Shown here in pieces: positions 62,701-64,000 of a stretch of 64,000 nt of DNA; position 1 is the stretch's first letter, and every line of letters starts with the position of its first letter. Made by a program: the position numbers and the translations under genes. The DNA is taken from positions 6,944,001 to 7,008,000 of the forward strand of contig NC_092672.1 of NCBI RefSeq assembly GCF_964355755.1. Direction: 5' to 3'. This DNA comes from Antedon mediterranea (lineage: Eukaryota; Echinodermata; Crinoidea; Comatulida; Antedonidae). The notes beneath the pieces were generated by a model. The model searched no databases, was not told the DNA's origin, and saw only the letters and a program-made list of their open reading frames with translations.

Positions 62701-63848
62701 ATTTTTGAAAGAGTACCGTAGTTCTATTAAACCTTCTATGCAACATTCTATACAAGAGAACAAATATCGCAAACTCTTCGATATTATGCAAATGCAAATT
62801 ATGTATGCAAATATCTGGCTGCAGTGTGGCAAAGATATACATATCTGAGACAACTTATATAATATGTTTGTCTCAGCCTCAATGTAAGTATCCGACCGAA
62901 AGATTTCGTAAATCATTGAATGACATTAAAATTAAATATAAATCAATGATGTTGCGTAGCACTGTGTAAATTATATATAAATCATACTGTAAATTATAGA
63001 AACAGTGCTCATATTCGGAACATGATCTCATAATCGCGTCGAGCATAGCTCATTGGCGAAACATGCATTTCTCCTTGTTCCTTTCGCAAGAAGGAATGTC
63101 TCCTAAATTAGGTTGTCTCAATGGAGGGGTTCTATAGTATCATGAATCCCTCAGCATTCATAAGTTTGTTCGATTTTTACAATTTAAATAAATTTAATGT
63201 TTGTCTCTTGGTTCGTTTTGCACTCAGATTGTTACCAGACGACTGACGGATCTGACTATCGAGGGACACGAAATTTCACAGAAGAGCAAGTGGGTTGTTT
63301 GAAATGGACAAGCCATGCTAAAGGAACTGGTGCAATATATCCAGAAAATTACATTGGTAAAGGTATTGGTGATCACAACTTTTGTCGAAATCCAAACGAA
63401 AGACGCCGGCCATGGTGCTATACAGAGGATTTTTATGAAATTAAAGAGTGTAGAGTTTCAGATTGTGGTAAGTTAAAGTATCAAAAAGGGTAAACCATAC
63501 AGCTACAGATGTTTCAGTTTTAGGTTTTAGGTAGTTTCCGAATATATATACATTTTTTTGTATAAACCAATTTTTTAAAATACATTAGTATTTGGCTATT
63601 TTGACTTCATGACTGGTATTAACGTTAATGCTTTTTTAAACTTTTATTTTATACTTATTTTTATACTTGTAAGGAATGTCCCTGAGAAAATACATCAAAA
63701 CAACAGTTGAATCCCATTTTAGTTTCAGAACCAGATAATAATTGTCCAATTACAAGCTTCCGATGTTTATCCGGTCATTGTATTCCCTATTCATTTTGTT
63801 GTGATCATAAATCTGATTGTCCGGATAATTCGGATGAAGCAGGTTGTA
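51733..63848 (+). CDS. SRCR-lectin-LDLa-kringle receptor, copy B (partial)
   Basis: Thirteen coding exons, all phase 1 and in frame: 51733-51808, 52043-52360, 52536-52835, 52943-53239, 53372-53704, 56776-57063, 60104-60415, 60495-60800, 61334-61366, 61752-62084, 62287-62415, 63228-63467 and 63729-63848. They correspond one to one with copy A from signal peptide to LDLa module 2; the rest lies beyond the window. No stop or frameshift is seen, so the paralogue is probably functional. Divergence from A is uneven. Exons 3 and 4 differ at about three residues of 199, while exons 2 and 5 differ at many more. Three in-frame length changes (exons 3, 5, 10) fit selection for an open frame. Introns are inflated by transposons. 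Confidence 0.85.
55108..55249 (+). promoter_or_regulatory. TATA box and possible signal-peptide exon inside the transposon
   Basis: TATAAAAGG at 55108 is followed about 78 bp later by an ATG (55186). It opens a strongly hydrophobic peptide ([19 protein letters not shown]) and ends at a donor (AATAACA|gtacgt, exon end 55249) in phase 1, the phase required by the next receptor exon at 56776. Splicing would give a secreted or membrane form lacking the first four SRCR modules. No transcript evidence is available. Confidence 0.35.
55662..56170. repeat. Palindromic AGAGATATCTCT / AAACTAAGATATCTTAGTTT array
   Basis: Roughly 500 bp of self-complementary 12-22 bp units in both orientations, so nearly any sub-segment can pair with a neighbour. 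Part of the element 54761-56198; three units also sit at its left end (54785-54855). Confidence 0.9.
56776..60800 (+). CDS. Receptor B: SRCR exons 5-7
   Basis: 56776-57063 ([20 protein letters not shown]), 60104-60415 ([20 protein letters not shown]) and 60495-60800 ([20 protein letters not shown]), the last two clearly SRCR. The intron between the first two is 3.0 kb here against 0.64 kb in copy A because of two insertions. Confidence 0.88.
57282..57712 (+). mobile_element. Truncated CR1/L2-like LINE 3' end
   Basis: Begins in the last codons of a reverse-transcriptase frame ([18 protein letters not shown], then a stop at about 57424) and continues through an AT-rich 3' UTR to ATGGTTAAAATAAATAAAT, a tandem tail typical of CR1/L2 elements. 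Short flanking duplications ATACATAT (57274-57281 and 57713-57720) and the empty site in copy A confirm an insertion. Confidence 0.75.
58070..60040. mobile_element. 2-kb element with inverted GGACAACTACCCC arrays
   Basis: Left array 58076-58690 (units like CCCCTTAGGACAACTAC and CCCCCGGACAACTAC) faces its reverse complement at 59757-60034 (GGGGGTAGTTGTCCTAAG). The flanks are CGTCGTTAC and CGTTGTTAC; copy A has a single CGTTGTTAC at the empty site, so an 8-9 bp target duplication with one mismatch is likely. No transposase is visible. A smaller element (59324-59699) is nested inside, and a relative sits in RAD51D intron 4. Confidence 0.7.
59324..59699. mobile_element. Nested 376-bp MITE with internal minisatellite
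   Basis: Inverted ends GGGTGTTTCGAAACTAGAGA of about 60 bp, flanked by the 9-bp duplication GTTAAAAAC (59315-59323 and 59700-59708). The interior is a roughly 19-22 bp tandem repeat (ATACGAAAAGGGAGACCC). An 8-9 bp duplication points to hAT- or Mutator-like mobilisation. Confidence 0.8.
60893..61218. mobile_element. 326-bp MITE, complete copy
   Basis: Inverted ends TTAAAGATGTATTGTCCCC. Copy A reads AACATTGTGCCACAGCC without it; copy B has GT on both sides of the insert. The TTAA at both tips suggests piggyBac-like targeting, but copy A shows no TTAA, so a GT duplication is the other reading. Same family as 15905-16181 and 44830-45086. Confidence 0.8.
61334..62415 (+). CDS. Receptor B: micro-exon, lectin-like domain, LDLa 1
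   Basis: 61334-61366 ([11 protein letters not shown]), 61752-62084 (start [14 protein letters not shown], two residues longer than A) and 62287-62415 (LDLa, [13 protein letters not shown]). All phase 1. Confidence 0.8.
62181..62240 (+). repeat. tRNA-like fragment, copy B
   Basis: Counterpart of 29725-29790 with box A TAGCGCAGTCGG preserved. Confidence 0.4.
63228..63848 (+). CDS. Receptor B: kringle and LDLa 2
   Basis: Kringle exon 63228-63467 (NFCRNP and PWCYT intact, three or four substitutions against A) and LDLa exon 63729-63848 ([17 protein letters not shown], identical to A). The window ends in the next intron. Confidence 0.9.
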
Positions 63849-64000
63849 GTAAGTAATGTGTTTATACAACCATTGATCAGTTTAATATAGTTTTTTAGTA
63901 ATGTGCCATACTCATCCCTTGAAAAGATGATATCTTTATCATTCTTATTACTTAAAATTGATATAATAGTATCATTCTTAGTTATGTTTCTTTTTGCGTT

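Larger units (their letters stand above)
44820..64000. repeat. Tandem segmental duplication, copy B (cut by window end)
   Basis: Second copy of the segment starting in the RAD51D terminal intron. It keeps order and orientation but carries several insertions and deletions. The copy runs past the right edge, so whether it includes LRR and seven-helix exons cannot be seen. Confidence 0.85.

Overview
The window is animal nuclear DNA: AT-rich, with spliced genes using GT-AG introns, metazoan-specific families and many small transposons. Cassette-like SRCR, kringle and LDLa exons, a cationic Cys-loop receptor and abundant GGCCTA-type simple sequence suggest a marine invertebrate deuterostome, most likely an echinoderm. 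That is inference from gene content; the species cannot be read from the sequence.

Layout. (1) 1126-5312, minus strand: a six-exon Cys-loop (nicotinic-like) channel subunit of about 379 residues with a signal peptide, a 13-residue Cys loop and an unusually short M3-M4 loop. (2) 8478-11382, minus strand: nine exons of MMAB, mitochondrial cob(I)alamin adenosyltransferase. (3) 11562-16617, plus strand: nine exons of RAD51D, head to head with MMAB across 179 bp. (4) 16679-19089: a 2.4-kb array of 13-bp GATACAA/GATACA units starting 62 bp after the RAD51D stop, followed by an old broken copy of the 3' part of RAD51D. (5) 24248-40626, plus strand: one very large receptor gene. Its exons encode a signal peptide, seven SRCR or SRCR-like modules, an 11-residue micro-exon, a C-type-lectin-like domain, LDLa, kringle, six more LDLa, an LRR block, and an LGR-type seven-helix domain in one terminal exon. 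(6) 40627-44800: transposon debris. (7) 44820-64000: a second tandem copy of everything from the RAD51D 3' end onward. It holds another GATACA array, more RAD51D exon debris and a second receptor gene, intact through its second LDLa exon, where the window ends.

The receptor gene pair is the most notable content. All ectodomain exons are phase 1-1 cassettes; the phase switches to 2 at the LRR cap and stays there into the seven-helix exon. This supports one continuous protein of about 1,770 residues: a leucine-rich-repeat GPCR (type C, GRL101/relaxin-receptor-like) whose LDLa array is extended by kringle, lectin-like and SRCR modules. A secreted-ligand or pattern-recognition role is inference. 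The two copies serve as empty-site references for each other. Copy B has gained two truncated LINEs, a 1.4-kb TA-flanked inverted-repeat element carrying a possible promoter and signal-peptide exon, a 2-kb element with inverted GGACAACTACCCC arrays and a nested smaller element, and a small TTAA-ended MITE. In copy A the receptor's stop codon lies inside a MITE inverted repeat.

Limits: exon borders were placed by eye from splice sites, phase and homology, and may be off by a few bases. No search or alignment program was run. 5' untranslated exons are mostly unknown.
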